Source: Ypsolopha sequella (taxonomy: Eukaryota; Arthropoda; Insecta; Lepidoptera; Ypsolophidae). Taken from it: a stretch of 64,000 nucleotides of DNA. The stretch covers positions 12,524,001-12,588,000 of the forward strand of contig OW204012.1 of the NCBI GenBank assembly GCA_934047225.1, in the 5' to 3' direction. The translations under genes and the position numbers were made by a program. Positions 1 to 13,467 of this stretch are shown piece by piece (the stretch's first letter is position 1; every line of letters starts with the position of its first letter). A model generated the notes under the pieces. It worked only from the letters and a program-made list of their open reading frames with translations, was not told the DNA's origin and did no database searches.

Positions 1-1187
1 TGTGATTTGTGAAGGATTGAAAGGAATTCTTACCCATCATTTACAATTATATAAAGATCAAACTACTAGTATAAAGTAGCTAGTTGCCTATTAAATTCAT
101 TTATATAAGGTAATTTATATTGGCTAATTTTCATGTAAGGGGTTCATTAAATGAAACCTATGTACACATGAATGAAGGTACGGTAATTAGGTAACTGGTA
201 TTGAGTCTGGTAATGGTATAAAAAGATGTCCATATGATGAATTGTGTCTTTGGTATGATTAAGACACGTGCTGATGGATTCAACATCTTTTCTAATTTAT
301 TTTTAATAAATTATGTTTATAATATTTTATAAAACATGTACCTTAATTCAAAGAACTAAGTTTCATTTAAAACAAACAACCGTCTAACTTTGATACTATG
401 GTTTTGTTCGTACTATATTATGAACTTTACATCCCTAGTTTGGAAAGCCAATATTAATTACTGTACATTATATTTGCTGAGAAATGTCTAAATGAGATTA
501 AATAAAACACCAATTATCCTAAAATATATTCAACCAAATATTTTTCATAAATTACAGCTGTTACGTCACCTCAACATTCTTTTAAATGTAATTCCTCAGC
601 TAGAGATCTCTCTTTAGCTATCTAACCTTCTCAAGACACTAAAAGTTAATAGTTCTAGGGACTAAAATTGTTTCTGAGAGCAATCATATATTGTACTTAA
701 AAGACAGACAGATAAACACTCTTTATTTGGATTCATGCTCATAAGTTTTGAAGTTTGAACTCTTAAATTAGTCTTTCAGTATAATGTGGACTGCTGATGG
801 GAGCACAGCTCTTAAATATTATTTCAAGTTAATGTTTATTCATTCAATAAAGTGAAGTCTTCTGGCTAGAGCACAGCTCTTAAATTGCTTCAAGTTAACG
901 TTTGTTTATGATTGATAATAGGTAGTTATTATTATAACGGAATACAACTTTTAATAAGGGTTTGTCTAGCTAACTTTATCTCTGAATCACTTTTAAAAAA
1001 CTTGGGTTCTACTTAAGGCGCGACGTAAGGTTCTAATCTGACGATCACACTTTGGCCATATATCTGTTAAAATCATTTCTATTAAGCACCAAGCGTTAAG
1101 CTATGTAGGTTGTAAGTGGGTTGTTATTGGGAGGGTTCGACGGAGTTCAGTATGAGCAGTAATGGTTTTACAAGAGGTTTTAGTACA
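1..1187. repeat. left terminal direct repeat (putative LTR)
   Basis: This is 1187 bp running from TG to CA, matched at 11079-12265. Read on the plus strand it has a TATA-like TATAAAAA at 217-224 and an AATAAA at 846-851, which could serve as U3 promoter and polyadenylation signal. It also has an internal imperfect repeat: the motif GCACAGCTCTTAAAT followed by CAAGTTAA occurs near 800 and again near 870. The orientation of the element is not certain. Confidence 0.65.
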
Positions 1188-1190
1188 ATA

Positions 1191-1206
1191 TGGTTAATCC
1201 GTGACC
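1191..1206 (+). other. possible tRNA primer-binding site
   Basis: Three bases after the left repeat comes TGGTTAATCCGTGACC. The initial TGG would pair with a tRNA 3' CCA end, and the position fits an LTR primer-binding site. I could not assign it to a particular tRNA, and the short motif could be chance. Confidence 0.3.
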
Positions 1207-4200
1207 AGGATAGGTATTTGGGCTTATTTCAAGTGATTTGGTGCTTATAGAAATGGTTTGATACAGTAATGTCACCCAGTTTTGGGTACAATTTGTTGCT
1301 CGTGTAAATAGGAGAAGTGATTTAGAGATTTACTACTTTTTTAGGTAAATATGTTTAGTTATAGGTAGTACATAGTGTATTGTAAATTTAGTGCTATGGG
1401 GAAAGACAAAATAAACTTTAAACATTCACTTCTTTGGTAGAATAAAGTTGACTCTCGAGGATTGAATTGATTGCATCATTTGTCTTGAACTTAGGGGGAA
1501 GTGCTGCCATGCAGTTTCCTTCTTGTTGGAGTTTAGTTTAGAAATAGCCTTGCACTCATCTCTGTGAGCCGTTGTGTGGTGTTATGGCATTTACAGTAGA
1601 TGGTAACAGATCACTTTTACACGAGAGTGTGGGGAGATTTTGTCCATCCATGTCCATTCAGAATATAGGTAGTGCTCCAACTTTGTACAATTCTTCAGAA
1701 ATTATGTTGTAGAGAACTCCATAAGGCAAGTCCGGTGTCTTGCCCTTTTATCGACAGTGTGACTGACATCTGTAAGTAAATGAAAAGGTTTATGAAATGT
1801 TTGGTTATGGTGATGAAAGTTTGTATTTGTACGAACATAATTCAAGAATTTTAATGCTTATTGGCTCTTAGAAATAACGACTATCGCATGAAAAGCTTCG
1901 TTTTCGTGTAATAATTAAGTGTAAATCTAATAATTTCAAAGTAGAATCCAACTGGAAATGTTTACGTTTGAAAAAGCGGTACATACCTTTCTTGTGAGAT
2001 AATTTTGCGTCCGAGTTACAGTAGATATGCTCATGGATCATTTTTGGTGTCTTATAAGTGTAGGTAGCTTCTTTAGCGGTACATAGGTCCGTCATGGAAT
2101 TTTATTTTATTTTTAAGCGTCCGTCACTGAGCAAATGGCGTTTTGTCAGCTTCAGTTTGAATTTGTTTTGTTTGGTATGTAGAGTTTGTCACAGGTTAGC
2201 GACTTAGCAAGCCCTTTAAAGCGCTAGATATAGGAAAGCTGTTCATATCTAGCAAACATTTTCTACATAATTTTATTTTACTTTAGGAGACATTTTAGTT
2301 TTATAAGTACATTTGTAAGGATTTATTTTTGTTGTATTTCATGTTATTTATAATATTATATAAAATTTATAATGTTATTTATAATATTTATGTTTCTGTA
2401 TAAAGAGCTAAACCGAAATATAGAATGTAACCATAGAGTGTATTGATGAATGTAACCACAGGGTTCGTTCCGTTTTGGTGACAATGATCATTGTACGCTG
2501 GGTTTGCGTTTGGACGTGGGTAGAAATTATTTAAAAGCTGGATTTATTAAAAGGTTTATTGTATTAACAAAAACAAATAAATAAATTAATTCAATTTGCA
2601 CTTATGTCAGTTAAATTTAAATTATGAGAGAGTTAATGATTGTGTACCCTTTATATTAATTTCAAATGTTTGATTGTTTAGACAGATAGCGTTTAAAGTA
2701 GTGGCTAGTGAGCGTACTAGAAGATCGTAATGCTTAAAAGGAATGGGGGAAGTAAGAAAATTACGGGAGTAAAGTTTAATCAGTGTGTAGGAACACCTTT
2801 TGTAACATTGTACACTGTGTTGATGTGTCACATATGGTTTTGTAAAATTATTTGTCATTTTCCTAGTTCTTAGATAGAGAAACAAAATAAGAAGATACAG
2901 TACCTACCCGTTTCATGTGTGTGATGCTGCAAAACCTAGTACATACAATAAAACCGACCTGTTTTATGCACTTGTTTCGTTTGCGCTACTGTTGAAACTA
3001 GCCGCTTTATCTCTGTCTTTCGGTGGTGTTTTGATCAAGCAACAAGGTCGATTTTCAGTTGACGATTTATGAATGTGTAGCATCTTTTCTCTTTATGTCG
3101 ATAGTAGTAGTAATACTTTATATTCTCTGGTCGTAGTATGGAGCTGAGTTTTTAATTAATAATTAGTTAGGTATCTACAGTTGTTTATTCACGTTTATTT
3201 TCCATTAAATACTAGCAGTGCCATCTGGTGCATAAACTATCGGGTCGTCAGAAATTAGGTTACCTTCTTATTGACGAACAAGCGTAACGAGGAGTTACTG
3301 AATTAGATTGATAGATGGCGCTAGTTCAGTCTGGTAATAATGCGGTCGTACAATAAGTTTCATGACGAGGTTAAAATATTTCAAATTCTTTTTTAGCAAA
3401 TTATTGTATTAATTTGTTCTTATTACTACAGATTTATGTTAGCTTTGCAAGTAAAGTCATTTCGAGATTTGCTACTTGCCAAACAGTTAAGTTTAAACAA
3501 ACTATTGACTTTATTTATGGTTTCATTTGCGTTGAAATAAATTACATAATATTCGAGTATATTTACTTTACTTTAATGTTTAGAAAAATTTGATGACGGG
3601 AGATAGTAGGGGGGGTGACCGTAAATGTCGAATTTTAATATAACAAGAGAATTTTATTTATGATGAAGTCTATTTATTTACACTAGATATCTTATCTTAT
3701 TTGTTGATTTAGAATTCTGGATAAACCATGGTGAGAACCACATGGAATTTAGTTCAGTAGGTACCAAGTACAAATGTCGATGTGTGAGTTACAAATATAT
3801 AGATGTGTAAAATATAGACGAAGGTTGTCTATAAATAACTGGAAATTTATTGTACATAATAAACATATTAGTGTGTGATACGTCTATTTATTGTATTTAT
3901 ATGTTTTATGGTTAATTTATCGATCCGCATTCGATAGGGTTCCGTGCGCGAGATTTAGATGAATTGTCTTGCTTTGTAAGCATAGACCACCTCCTTCTTT
4001 AGGCAGGTTTGGGGATCCTTTGTGAAAACATAAGTAGATGCATGGGTTCCGACGATTGGCTCTCAAACTTAAAGTTGACAGTTACATGGGTAAATAAACT
4101 AAAGCTGGTTTATTTAAATTATAGTTTTCTTTGTAGTTATTCTCAAAGTAAATATAAAGGTGTTGTCTGTACAGACAGGTATTTGGCATTTTGTACAGCA

Positions 4201-4378
4201 TGAGTGTATTGTATATATTTGAGATTGGGCAGGAGTAAGTTGAGTAGGTTTTCATATCACGTTTTGAAAAGGAGTTACAATTAATATTATGTCAGTACCA
4301 AACAAACAATTATGGAAAATAGTATTTATTTTAGTTAGTTGAGAATGGGGGAAGGTTAAATATAGTAGGTTTAGTAGT

Positions 4379-4422
4379 AAAAAAAAAATGAAAAAAAAAG
4401 GAAGAAAAAAAAAAAAAAAAAA
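4379..4422 (+). repeat. homopurine tract inside the 12.3-kb element
   Basis: An A-dominated tract broken by a few G and a single T, followed by AATTTAAATTTAA. On the minus strand it reads as a pyrimidine tract. It is low-complexity DNA with no coding content. Confidence 0.7.
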
Positions 4423-6119
4423 TTTAAATTTAATTAATGTACTATTGATGTGATCGTACACAAAGTAAATACTTACCTATAATGTTTGAACTTTGGATTT
4501 TACAAATAATAGATACGGGATGAAGAATGAATTGGTAATGGGTAATGGAATTAGGGTTCTGTATGTAAAGTCTCATTTTCAATTAGGGGGTCCAGTATGA
4601 AAAGTATAAAGTAATTATAAATCAAATAAGAATCTAAAGAGTAAATTTAGAATGGGAATAAGCTAATAGTAGAAAATTGAGCGTCAACCGATTAAGAGGT
4701 TTTGCTGATTTATTGATGGTCTAAAATAATAATTTCTGATAAAAATTTAAAAATATATATAATGTTAGGTGAGATATGTAAGTATGTTATTTCAAATAGA
4801 AAATAAATAATACTGTCAAAACCTTATTTTATTAAGGGGAAGTAATCTTTCAAATGTAAAAGAGAGAGGAGTAAATTAGTAGTATGACAAGGGATGTGTT
4901 AGTAGTAGTATAGAAAAGGTTATAGATAGCGTGTTGGTGTATTTATAGTTTTGGACTTGAATTTCAGGGTTGTGTATTCAATTGCATTGTGTCAGAGTGG
5001 TTGAATGTTCACATAGGAAGTCGGAAGCCGGGAGTTCGAGAATCTGATGACGTTTACGTATTCCGAATTAATCTTTTGTGTTTTATACTGTCTTCTTGTT
5101 CGTAAAGGTTGTTTTATTTATGTCAATGTTATGTTGGTAATAAGTTATTCCTTATTAGCGTTTGGTATGATAGCTTTTATTTTACATTTAATTTCACAAG
5201 CGGATAAATGCATGACGTCAATATTTATTTACCAAGTTTGAGCTGTACATGCAACCAGTGTCTATGTACTATTAAACTTTTATAAGGCTGAGGGTCCAAT
5301 TAAATTATATCTATCTTGTAAACGAAATATAACTGAACAACCTACATTTTAGATTAAGTACATAGCTAGAACTAAGCGGTTGCAAAATTTAAAGGTTTAG
5401 TCAATGAAAGTAGGGTTTCCTGATGATATCTACTGAAATCATTAGATTGCTATTTTAAAACAATTATTACTGCTGTTAGTAAAGACTAGAATAACTTAAA
5501 AATATTCTAAATTATTTAGCAATTGTCTGGTTATAATTCGTAGGGGTGTCAATATTAATTCTAGTATTATACTATTTTTGTTTACTTACAGGGAAAGAAT
5601 ACCTTCGGTTATTGATATCAGACAGAATTTGATAATTAAATGAAAAAAAAACTGTTAATAACTTTCATTGGTAGTTAGATTTTTACTTTAAGGAATGAAA
5701 TAAAATCTATTTAATTAGAAAAATCTTGTTTTATTTAATGAAATATTTAATGACAAATGGAGAAGGAAGTAGACAGTACGCCACTGATGAAATTTTGTAT
5801 TTTACAGGTAGATGAGGAAGAATTTACTTATTAAATACAAAGAAAAGTAAGATTGGGGGGAAGTAGAGAAGAGAATTCAAAATTTATGAAATTTTAATAT
5901 GTTGACTGTGTAAATGCTTTATTAATTGATATTAAAATAAAAATAAAAAAAAAAGTACAAGGTCGTATTTTACTAAATGAATTTATTAAGAAGAAATGAA
6001 ATGTGAAAATATTTGGAAATTTAATAAAAGCAGTTTATTCCAATTTCTTGTTGTCTTATTAAAAAAAAAAAAAATAATAATAATAAAAATTCAAAAATTA
6101 ATTTGGGTTTTATTTTAGT

Positions 6120-8200
6120 TAGTGGTAGTTAGTTATGTTATAAGTTAGCTTATAAGTTAGCTCAAAAGGTATTAGCTTAAGAGGTATTAAAAGATAATAA
6201 TTTTAAATAAGAGGTACTTAAATCATTTAGATTTGTCCATATTTGTTGAACTGGTGGTTCGTTAGAGAAAGTGTTAGAGAGAATGAGGAAGGAAGTATGT
6301 TGTCAGTGGAAGAGATAGAAAGATACGACCATGACAATTAACTTTGTCTTTGGCAAAGAAAAGGGCTCTAGCGAGACAACAGTTTCGGGAATGTGGACTC
6401 ATATTTATTGTTGTGTTATCCTGGAGACATTACACTACACAACAAACTATTTAGTTGAAAAGGAGTTAGGTTAGAGTCATCTTGACTAATCAGCGGTGTA
6501 AACTGCGATTCTAAATAGTTTCACTACACACGCAGCTAATGCATATTTCCTCGGCAACTATACATTCTCCGAATGGTTGATTAGAATTTAACATTGGAAG
6601 AGATTCTGGACTGGAGAATTAGTTATTTGGGTACTTATCTTGAGAGCTATTAAAGTGATCTCGATTCAAGAAAGAGACACAAAGGCGCAACTATTGTTCA
6701 AATTGAAAAAATAGAATTTGGCTAGAAGGTCATTGTGTTACCACTAGGGTAGAGTTAATTCACAACTAACTTCTTTGAAGGATTGAGATCTCCTTGTTTG
6801 ATGGATATTTATTTGTAATTAATAAACCTATAGATTAGAATTTCAACTGATTTAATTTTTGATTAACCGTTTGGTATAAAAATTACACCACACATATTCA
6901 TTCTGGGAGGAACATGATAATAAATACCGAATTTATTTAGATATGGTTATTCTTTATGTAATTGTGAATGTGCATATTTGCCAATGTTGACAATTGGCGT
7001 ATAATATGACACTTTATGTGTCTAGCACTCTGCGTAATCAGCTTTGTGTAGATATGCACTCATGAGTGTAAGCGTAGTTGACAATAAGCGAATGCTTGCA
7101 TTTTTGCGTTTAAAAGAGCTTTGCGTACATTTAAAATAAGTTATATTTATTTTTGTTATTCTTTATGTAATTGTGAATGGGCATATTTGCCAATGTTGAC
7201 AATTGGCGTATAATATGACACTTTATGTGTCTAGCACTCTGCGTAATCAGCTTTGTGTAGATATGCACTCATGAGTGTAAGCGTAGTTGACAATAAGCGA
7301 ATGCTTGCATTTTTGCGTTTAAAAGGGTTTTGCGTACATTTAGAATAAGTTATATATTAAGTTAGTTTTAAAAGGTACATAAAGGTTGTGTTAAAAAGGT
7401 AAAGGTGGTATAAAAAGGTAAAGGAGGTATTAAAAGGTAATGGTGGTGTTTTAAAGATGTAATGTTAATAGTCATGTTAAATGGAAGTAATTAAAATTAA
7501 ATAGGTTCATATTTGTAGGGCTGGTGGCTTGTTAGGGAAATTGTAAGAGCGGACGAGGAAGTCAGAGTGTGTTGGTGGAAGGAATGGAATGAAACGACTC
7601 TGACATATGACTATGACGTTGACAACAAAAAGGGCCCTAACAAGACAACAGTTCGAAGGTGTGGACTTAAATTTATTGTCATCATATCCTGGAGACTATA
7701 TACTTCACATAAACTTTTAAGTTGAATTGGTGTTAGGTTAGAGTCATAAAGACTAAAAGACAGTATATACTGTGATACTTAAAGGTTTAACTCTACACGC
7801 AGCTAATGCTATCTTCGGCAACACTATACATTCTCCGAATAGTTGGTTAGAATTTAATGCTGGGAGAGATTCCGAGCTGAACTATTGCTCATTTGGGTAT
7901 CTGGATGGATAGCTATTAAAGTGATCTTGGTTTATGAAAGAGGCGCAAAGCGTGTCTACTTAAATTGAAAAAATAGAATTTGTCTAGAAAATCTTTGCGG
8001 TGTCACTAGGACAAGGTCGTCTCACAAACGATCTCTCTGGGAATCTCAGATCTCCTTGTTTGACGGACAGATTATTCGTGAACAATTAGGCCATGGTTTG
8101 GAGTCTCGATCGGTTAAGTTTTGATTAACTACTTGGTATAAACACACACCACATGTGAGCGGTCTGGGAGAAAGGTGATAATAAATTAATATCAGAGTGA
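6120..8200. repeat. nested internal duplication in the 12.3-kb element
   Basis: The outer blocks, about 6120-6946 and 7353-8200, are diverged copies of each other. Both contain the CTGGTGG...GTTAG start, the CGCAGCTAATGC block and the CACACCACA end. Between them lie two nearly identical 208-bp units, 6947-7154 and 7155-about 7350, each with TGCATTTTTGCGTTTAAAAG. The inner pair is far more similar than the outer pair, so the two duplications arose at different times. No coding sequence is visible. Short AAAAGGTAAAGG repeats occur at 7370-7450. Confidence 0.75.
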
Positions 8201-8744
8201 ACATTGTTTTCGTGTATTTGTGAATGATGGGAGAGAAAATTTCCTTCGTTTAAGGCATGCTAATCTGCGTAAATTTTAGGGGAAGAGCTGTAACAGATCG
8301 GACCTCATCTGTTCACGTCTCAATTCACAAATAAATGTTCTTATAATGAACAGGAAGATTGTTGTATGTAATCAAATAAATTACGTTTAAATAAATAAAG
8401 CAAATTGAAATCGATCGCGTCAAATTACTGATTTTAAATAATAAATACAGTAAACTAAACCTCTGGCCCAAGCAATCGGTCCAATATTAAATAGATTAAA
8501 AACAAACTTTCGATTTCAAACATGATGGTTTCCATTCATGCGTGAACCCTAGCAAACTGTAAGTTATTACAATATAGACGATACGGCGGCACTGGCAGTT
8601 GCTGTATACCCATCTCACTCGCTCTTATATCTGTTATCATTTTGTCTCTTTTGGTCGATTTCTTATTGGCGTCAAAAGGACTGCGAGGATTTCATAGGAA
8701 AATGGATCTTGTAACGATATGCATTAGGTTGACTCCAATAAGGT

Positions 8745-8862
8745 GTGAATAGAGAGTGTGGTGAGAACGGAAAGAAGGCAGAGATTGGTGAGAATAGGGA
8801 GTACAGAGAGTACAGGGAGTATAAAGAGAAGGAAGAGTATGGAGAGTATGCAGAGAACGGCA
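8745..8862 (+). repeat. degenerate GA-rich repeat
   Basis: Irregular repeats of GGAGTA/GAGTAC-type words (AGGGAGTACAGAGAGTACAG and similar). ORFs of 60-86 residues on both strands here are low-complexity by-products. Confidence 0.6.
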
Positions 8863-9290
8863 CCGAGTATATAAGGTCATGGAAAAGCGGTTTGAGGATC
8901 AGATATTTTTATACCATCGTCGAAGTGCTGTCAAAAAGTCTCAAGGTGAAGTCTCATACCAAGTTCAGAGTATTGTTACGGGGTGGGTTTTCTTTGCTTC
9001 AATAGTAGTTTTGTTTTCGGAACTTGCGATTAAAATACGGAATGTGTCAATCTATCTGTTCGTTTGACCACGGGGTCATTTCGCGTTCGCGTTAGCTTTT
9101 AGGTGGCTGTATGCCCTTTTATCGTAAATAGATTCGGTTATGGTCAATAGTTTTTGACTTTTCCGACTCGGAGATTGACACAGACGCGTTTGAATTCGTA
9201 TAGGGTGAACGAGGAACGAGCTAGATTCCGCGATGTGTAAAGGGTTCGATAATCGTCTTTTCAAGTTCCGAAATTAAAGTATGTACTTAA

Positions 9291-9900
9291 ATAATGTAGT
9301 AGTGCATAGGTCGATTCAGGGGTTGATGGGGAGGGCAGGGAGTATGGTCTCTTCTTAGTATTGCCGGACGTGGAAACGGGAAGATGTACCAGGGTGACAA
9401 TGTGGCATAGGGCTAGTCACGGGGAAATCTTGAAGAGTCAGGCAGGGAGCTTACAGAGCGGAAGTCGCACTGGGCTAAGATTCAGGTCACCTACTGGTGT
9501 GAACGACAGAATCTAGTTTTAACCTCCTCTGGAGGGAAGCAAGCGTCTGGGATGGCCTTGCTCCAGTTTTACATACTGGAAACACATCCCCCATGAAAGG
9601 CGATGTTTATGGCAAAGCGTCCGTGCCGTGAAGAGGTTGCGATTTGTTCTAACCTTTGTCATCTGACTGAGCTGGTCATGGTCTCATATCTATATATTTA
9701 TATATACACATGAACATATAGGCTATCCCAGCCAGCGGGGTGACGTCCTTTTTACCTACTGTATCACCCCCTGTCTGAGTAGGGCAAAGTTTTAGGGTGT
9801 TAGGCACACACAGGGGTTCCAACTTGCCCCGCGTCTTTCTGTCGATTAGTTGAGGGGTTGTATGGTGTTTGCTAGCACAATATACAACCACACACACGTT
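9291..9900. other. less AT-rich block inside the LTR-like element, unrecognised
   Basis: This stretch is visibly richer in G and C than the rest of the element and has no stop-free frame of useful length. It may be captured sequence or a remnant of an autonomous relative, but I recognise no domain in either strand. Confidence 0.3.
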
Positions 9901-11078
9901 TAATTGTAAATGTGAGGTGACGGACCTCTAGCCTTGAAATCCACACATTTGAAAGCCTAGGAATACTTGATTTTAGGGCCAAATGTTAGGCAGGTAAATT
10001 CCAAAATAAAGTCTACTGTTAGGGTATTAATAATCAATTTTTGAGAAATTATACATAGTGAGAGGTATCAGGTAGCCTTCATCATGGCTTAGGAAAAATA
10101 GGTCAGTACATTTAATTTGGTTTAGGTTATAAGGTTCCAAGTACATAGGGATCTCTGAAAATTATATTTTAGTGGTTCAGGAATAAGTGTTGTGTGTTCA
10201 CTAGGTCCATTATTTATTAAAGAGGGTTTTATAAACCCACAGAACCCTAATTTTTAATACTAAAGCATAAGGCTTTGATATTGGCCATAAATATGGAATG
10301 ATATCAGTATTAGAAAACATTTGAGTTTCACCACTTAAGGATCTCTAAATATGATGTACTTATTTAGGTATTTCTTTTAAGAAATAAGGAGGTTTGAGTT
10401 TGGCACAAGAATATGCCTAAATAATAGAGAAAGCATACATAAGTCTTGATTTTGAATTCATGTTGATGAAATGTATTCTGGACTACAAAAGGTCATAACT
10501 GTGGTACCTACCAAACCCTTCTTAAGGTCAGTTCTTAGTGAAAACTAAATTGAAATGATTTGAATCTATATTTATCAATAAATAAGAACCTTTTACGTAT
10601 CAAATCAAATAATCTGATTGTAAGAGTCCAAAAATAGAGTGCAGTGACTTGACGGCATTGTTTGGTTAGTACTTACTATCCAGAAGAAAGTTCTTAGGTG
10701 AAATAAGAAATAGCTTTGATTTTAATACCCATTTGACTGTTAAATTATTTACTTACTGTGGAAATAGCTCTGGGAGATTTTATTCAAGAAATAAGAATAA
10801 TTTCAATCTTTATCAATAAACTTAAAATACAAATGATGTATTTGTTTGCATAAAAGCTTTCCATTGTCTGGTAAACAAGGCCTTAACTATTACTATACAC
10901 CAAATATGGGGTAGTAAAAGTTGTATCTTCGTCATTGGAAATAAATAAATACATCTATGGAACAAAAACTAAGTTCTATTAGCAATATTATTACTACTTT
11001 ACCTAGAGCAGGTATCTCTCTCAAAAGTATATTGAAATTATTCTATTCAGTAGTTATAAAATGGACTACATAAATGGC

Positions 11079-12265
11079 TGTGATTTGTGAAGGATTGAAA
11101 GGAATTCTTACCCATCATTTACAATTATATAAAGATCAAACTACTAGTATAAAGTAGCTAGTTGCCTATTAAATTCATTTATATAAGGTAATTTATATTG
11201 GCTAATTTTCATGTAAGGGGTTCATTAAATGAAACCTATGTACACATGAATGAAGGTACGGTAATTAGGTAACTGGTATTGAGTCTGGTAATGGTATAAA
11301 AAGATGTCCATATGATGAATTGTGTCTTTGGTATGATTAAGACACGTGCTGATGGATTCAACATCTTTTCTAATTTATTTTTAATAAATTATGTTTATAA
11401 TATTTTATAAAACATGTACCTTAATTCAAAGAACTAAGTTTCATTTAAAACAAACAACCGTCTAACTTTGATACTATGGTTTTGTTCGTACTATATTATG
11501 AACTTTACATCCCTAGTTTGGAAAGCCAATATTAATTACTGTACATTATATTTGCTGAGAAATGTCTAAATGAGATTAAATAAAACACCAATTATCCTAA
11601 AATATATTCAACCAAATATTTTTCATAAATTACAGCTGTTACGTCACCTCAACATTCTTTTAACTGTAATTCCTCAGCTAGAGATCTCTCTTTAGCTATC
11701 TAACCTTCTCAAGACACTAAAAGTTAATAGTTCTAGGGACTAAAATTGTTTCTGAGAGCAATCATATATTGTACTTAAAAGACAGACAGATAAACACTCT
11801 TTATTTGGATTCATGCTCATAAGTTTTGAAGTTTGAACTCTTAAATTAGTCTTTCAGTATAATGTGGACTGCTGATGGGAGCACAGCTCTTAAATATTAT
11901 TTCAAGTTAATGTTTATTCATTCAATAAAGTGAAGTCTTCTGGCTAGAGCACAGCTCTTAAATTGCTTCAAGTTAACGTTTGTTTATGATTGATAATAGG
12001 TAGTTATTATTATAACGGAATACAACTTTTAATAAGGGTTTGTCTAGCTAACTTTATCTCTGAATCACTTTTAAAAAACTTGGGTTCTACTTAAGGCGCG
12101 ACGTAAGGTTCTAATCTGACGATCACACTTTGGCCATATATCTGTTAAAATCATTTCTATTAAGCACCAAGCGTTAAGCTATGTAGGTTGTAAGTGGGTT
12201 GTTATTGGGAGGGTTCGACGGAGTTCAGTATGAGCAGTAATGGTTTTACAAGAGGTTTTAGTACA
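11079..12265. repeat. right terminal direct repeat (putative LTR)
   Basis: Second copy of the 1187-bp repeat at 1-1187, preceded by ATAAATGGC and followed by TAGTGTCGTAAG. The near identity implies recent insertion, gene conversion, or an assembly duplication. Confidence 0.65.
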
Positions 12266-12481
12266 TAGTGTCGTAAGGGCGCGTAAAAAATTTACTACGC
12301 CTTGATGTTTGGGAGTTGTAATGCTTAAATCTGCAGTTTTCATAGGTTTTCTTTTTAAAATTTTGTATCAGCCGCTCTTAGCTCTGAGCCATTTCTGAGC
12401 CAGGGTGAAAAATTTGACAACATTTGACGTTTAGAATTCCATACGCCAAACAGCCATTTATCAGCCTACTTAAAAAAAAAA

Positions 12482-13010
12482 CCGGCCAAGTGCGAGTCAG
12501 ACTCGCGTACCTAGGGTTCCGTATTGTGGATGATAAATTTAATTTTGTCATTTTTTTTTCGTGAATTTCTCAACCGCTTTATTTTTCCTCAAATCTTTAC
12601 GTAAACACATATAACCATGATTTTTTTCATATTTTTTGGTCGACCAGTTTTGGAGATATGTCCCCCACATACAATTTTTTATGTTTTTTCAAGGATTTCT
12701 CGAAATAGATGCAATTAAATATAGCCAAATTATATATTTTTAAAATCAGATTTTTAATGCCTACAATTTAATAACCATATTGTATTTTTAGGCTAATATT
12801 TTTTATTTTTGGAAATATTTTGAACAATCTCAAATTTTTCATATTTTTTTTATACCCTAATATGTGGGCAAATTAATGCTATGTTTGCGCCAATTTTCAT
12901 GTATTTATCTTTAACGGTGCTAAAGTTATGAGGCTGTGACATACGGACGGACGGACAACGGAGTCTCACCATAAGGTTCCTTCTGTACCTTTTAGGTAAA
13001 CCCTAAAAAG
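12482..13010 (-). repeat. long GGTTCCGTA-type interspersed repeat
   Basis: It starts CCGGCCAAGTGCGAGTCAGA, continues with an AGGGTTCCGTA block, and ends with the ACGGACGGACGGACAACGG block. The same family, in the opposite orientation, occurs at 41480-42240 and 49140-49905. A shorter relative is at 17459, 30561, 52955 and 61634. It is non-coding. I know this repeat class from moth genomes but cannot assign a named family. Confidence 0.7.
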
Positions 13011-13235
13011 TATTTTATGTCTATGATATATAGAGATCAGTGTCAACTAGACATAATTAGAAATTGAGACACTCATGCAGTCTATTAAGAAACTCACTTA
13101 ATTTCTTTCGAAAGCAAGTACTCGTGACTTAATGTCTCACATTATGTTACAGTTGCACAAAACGCTAATTAATTCACACTCGAGGCTGGGTTCACTTCTA
13201 GTAGATTTTAAGAATAAAAAACTATTAAAACTTAC

Positions 13236-13467
13236 TCTATTGTCTCGTATCGTTCAAAATTAAGAGCAGATTGTGCTCCTTCATAGTCCATGTCATTTGT
13301 TACCATCCAGACGAGCTCCTGAGTCCAAGTGGTACCAGATCGTGGTTGGCTTGTAACGAAGATGTCAGATTCTCTTACTTCCATATTGTAGTATTTGCTC
13401 GCTATATTCCTGTACCCTTTAAGAAAAAAGTATTTCTTTGGACCCACTTGCACGTATTCATCAGATA
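13236..13467 (-). CDS. sulfotransferase, coding exon 2 (PAPS-binding loop)
   Basis: Cytosolic sulfotransferases transfer sulfate from PAPS to hydroxyl or amine groups of small molecules. This 232-bp exon is bounded by an acceptor (TTTTTCCCAG) and a donor (GTAAGT). It begins in phase 1, matching the donor of the exon at 17075, and ends in phase 2. It encodes residues 28-104 of the predicted protein. The hallmark 5'-phosphosulfate-binding loop QPRSGTTW is at about residues 68-75, preceded by the family's YVQVGPKKYF block and followed by WTQELVWMVTNDMDYEGA. No stop or frameshift is seen. The remaining exons, with the catalytic His and 3'-phosphate site, are not found to the left within the window, because intron 2 holds the 12.3-kb element. 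Confidence 0.88.

Larger units (their letters stand above)
1..12265. mobile_element. 12.3-kb non-coding element with long terminal repeats (LARD-like LTR element)
   Basis: Positions 1-1187 recur at 11079-12265 at a constant offset of 11078, with no indel and one substitution noticed (near 586, A in the left copy, C in the right). Each copy begins TGTGATTTG and ends AGTACA, the TG...CA ends of retrotransposon LTRs. The interior (1188-11078) has no ORF above 87 residues and no gag, protease, RT or integrase that I can recognise, so any mobility would depend on another element's proteins (large retrotransposon derivative). No convincing polypurine tract precedes 11079. The left flank is outside the window, so the target duplication cannot be tested; the right flank begins TAGTG. 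The repeat could also extend left of base 1. It lies in intron 2 of the minus-strand sulfotransferase. Alternatives are a segmental or assembly duplication. Confidence 0.6.

Noticed and set aside
4009..5241. Short ORFs inside the LTR-like element
   Set aside because: All are under 75 residues, low-complexity or hydrophobic by AT composition, without retroviral motifs.
8672..9005. Overlapping ORFs with Tyr/Ser- or Glu/Tyr-rich peptides
   Set aside because: By-products of a degenerate GA-rich repeat.
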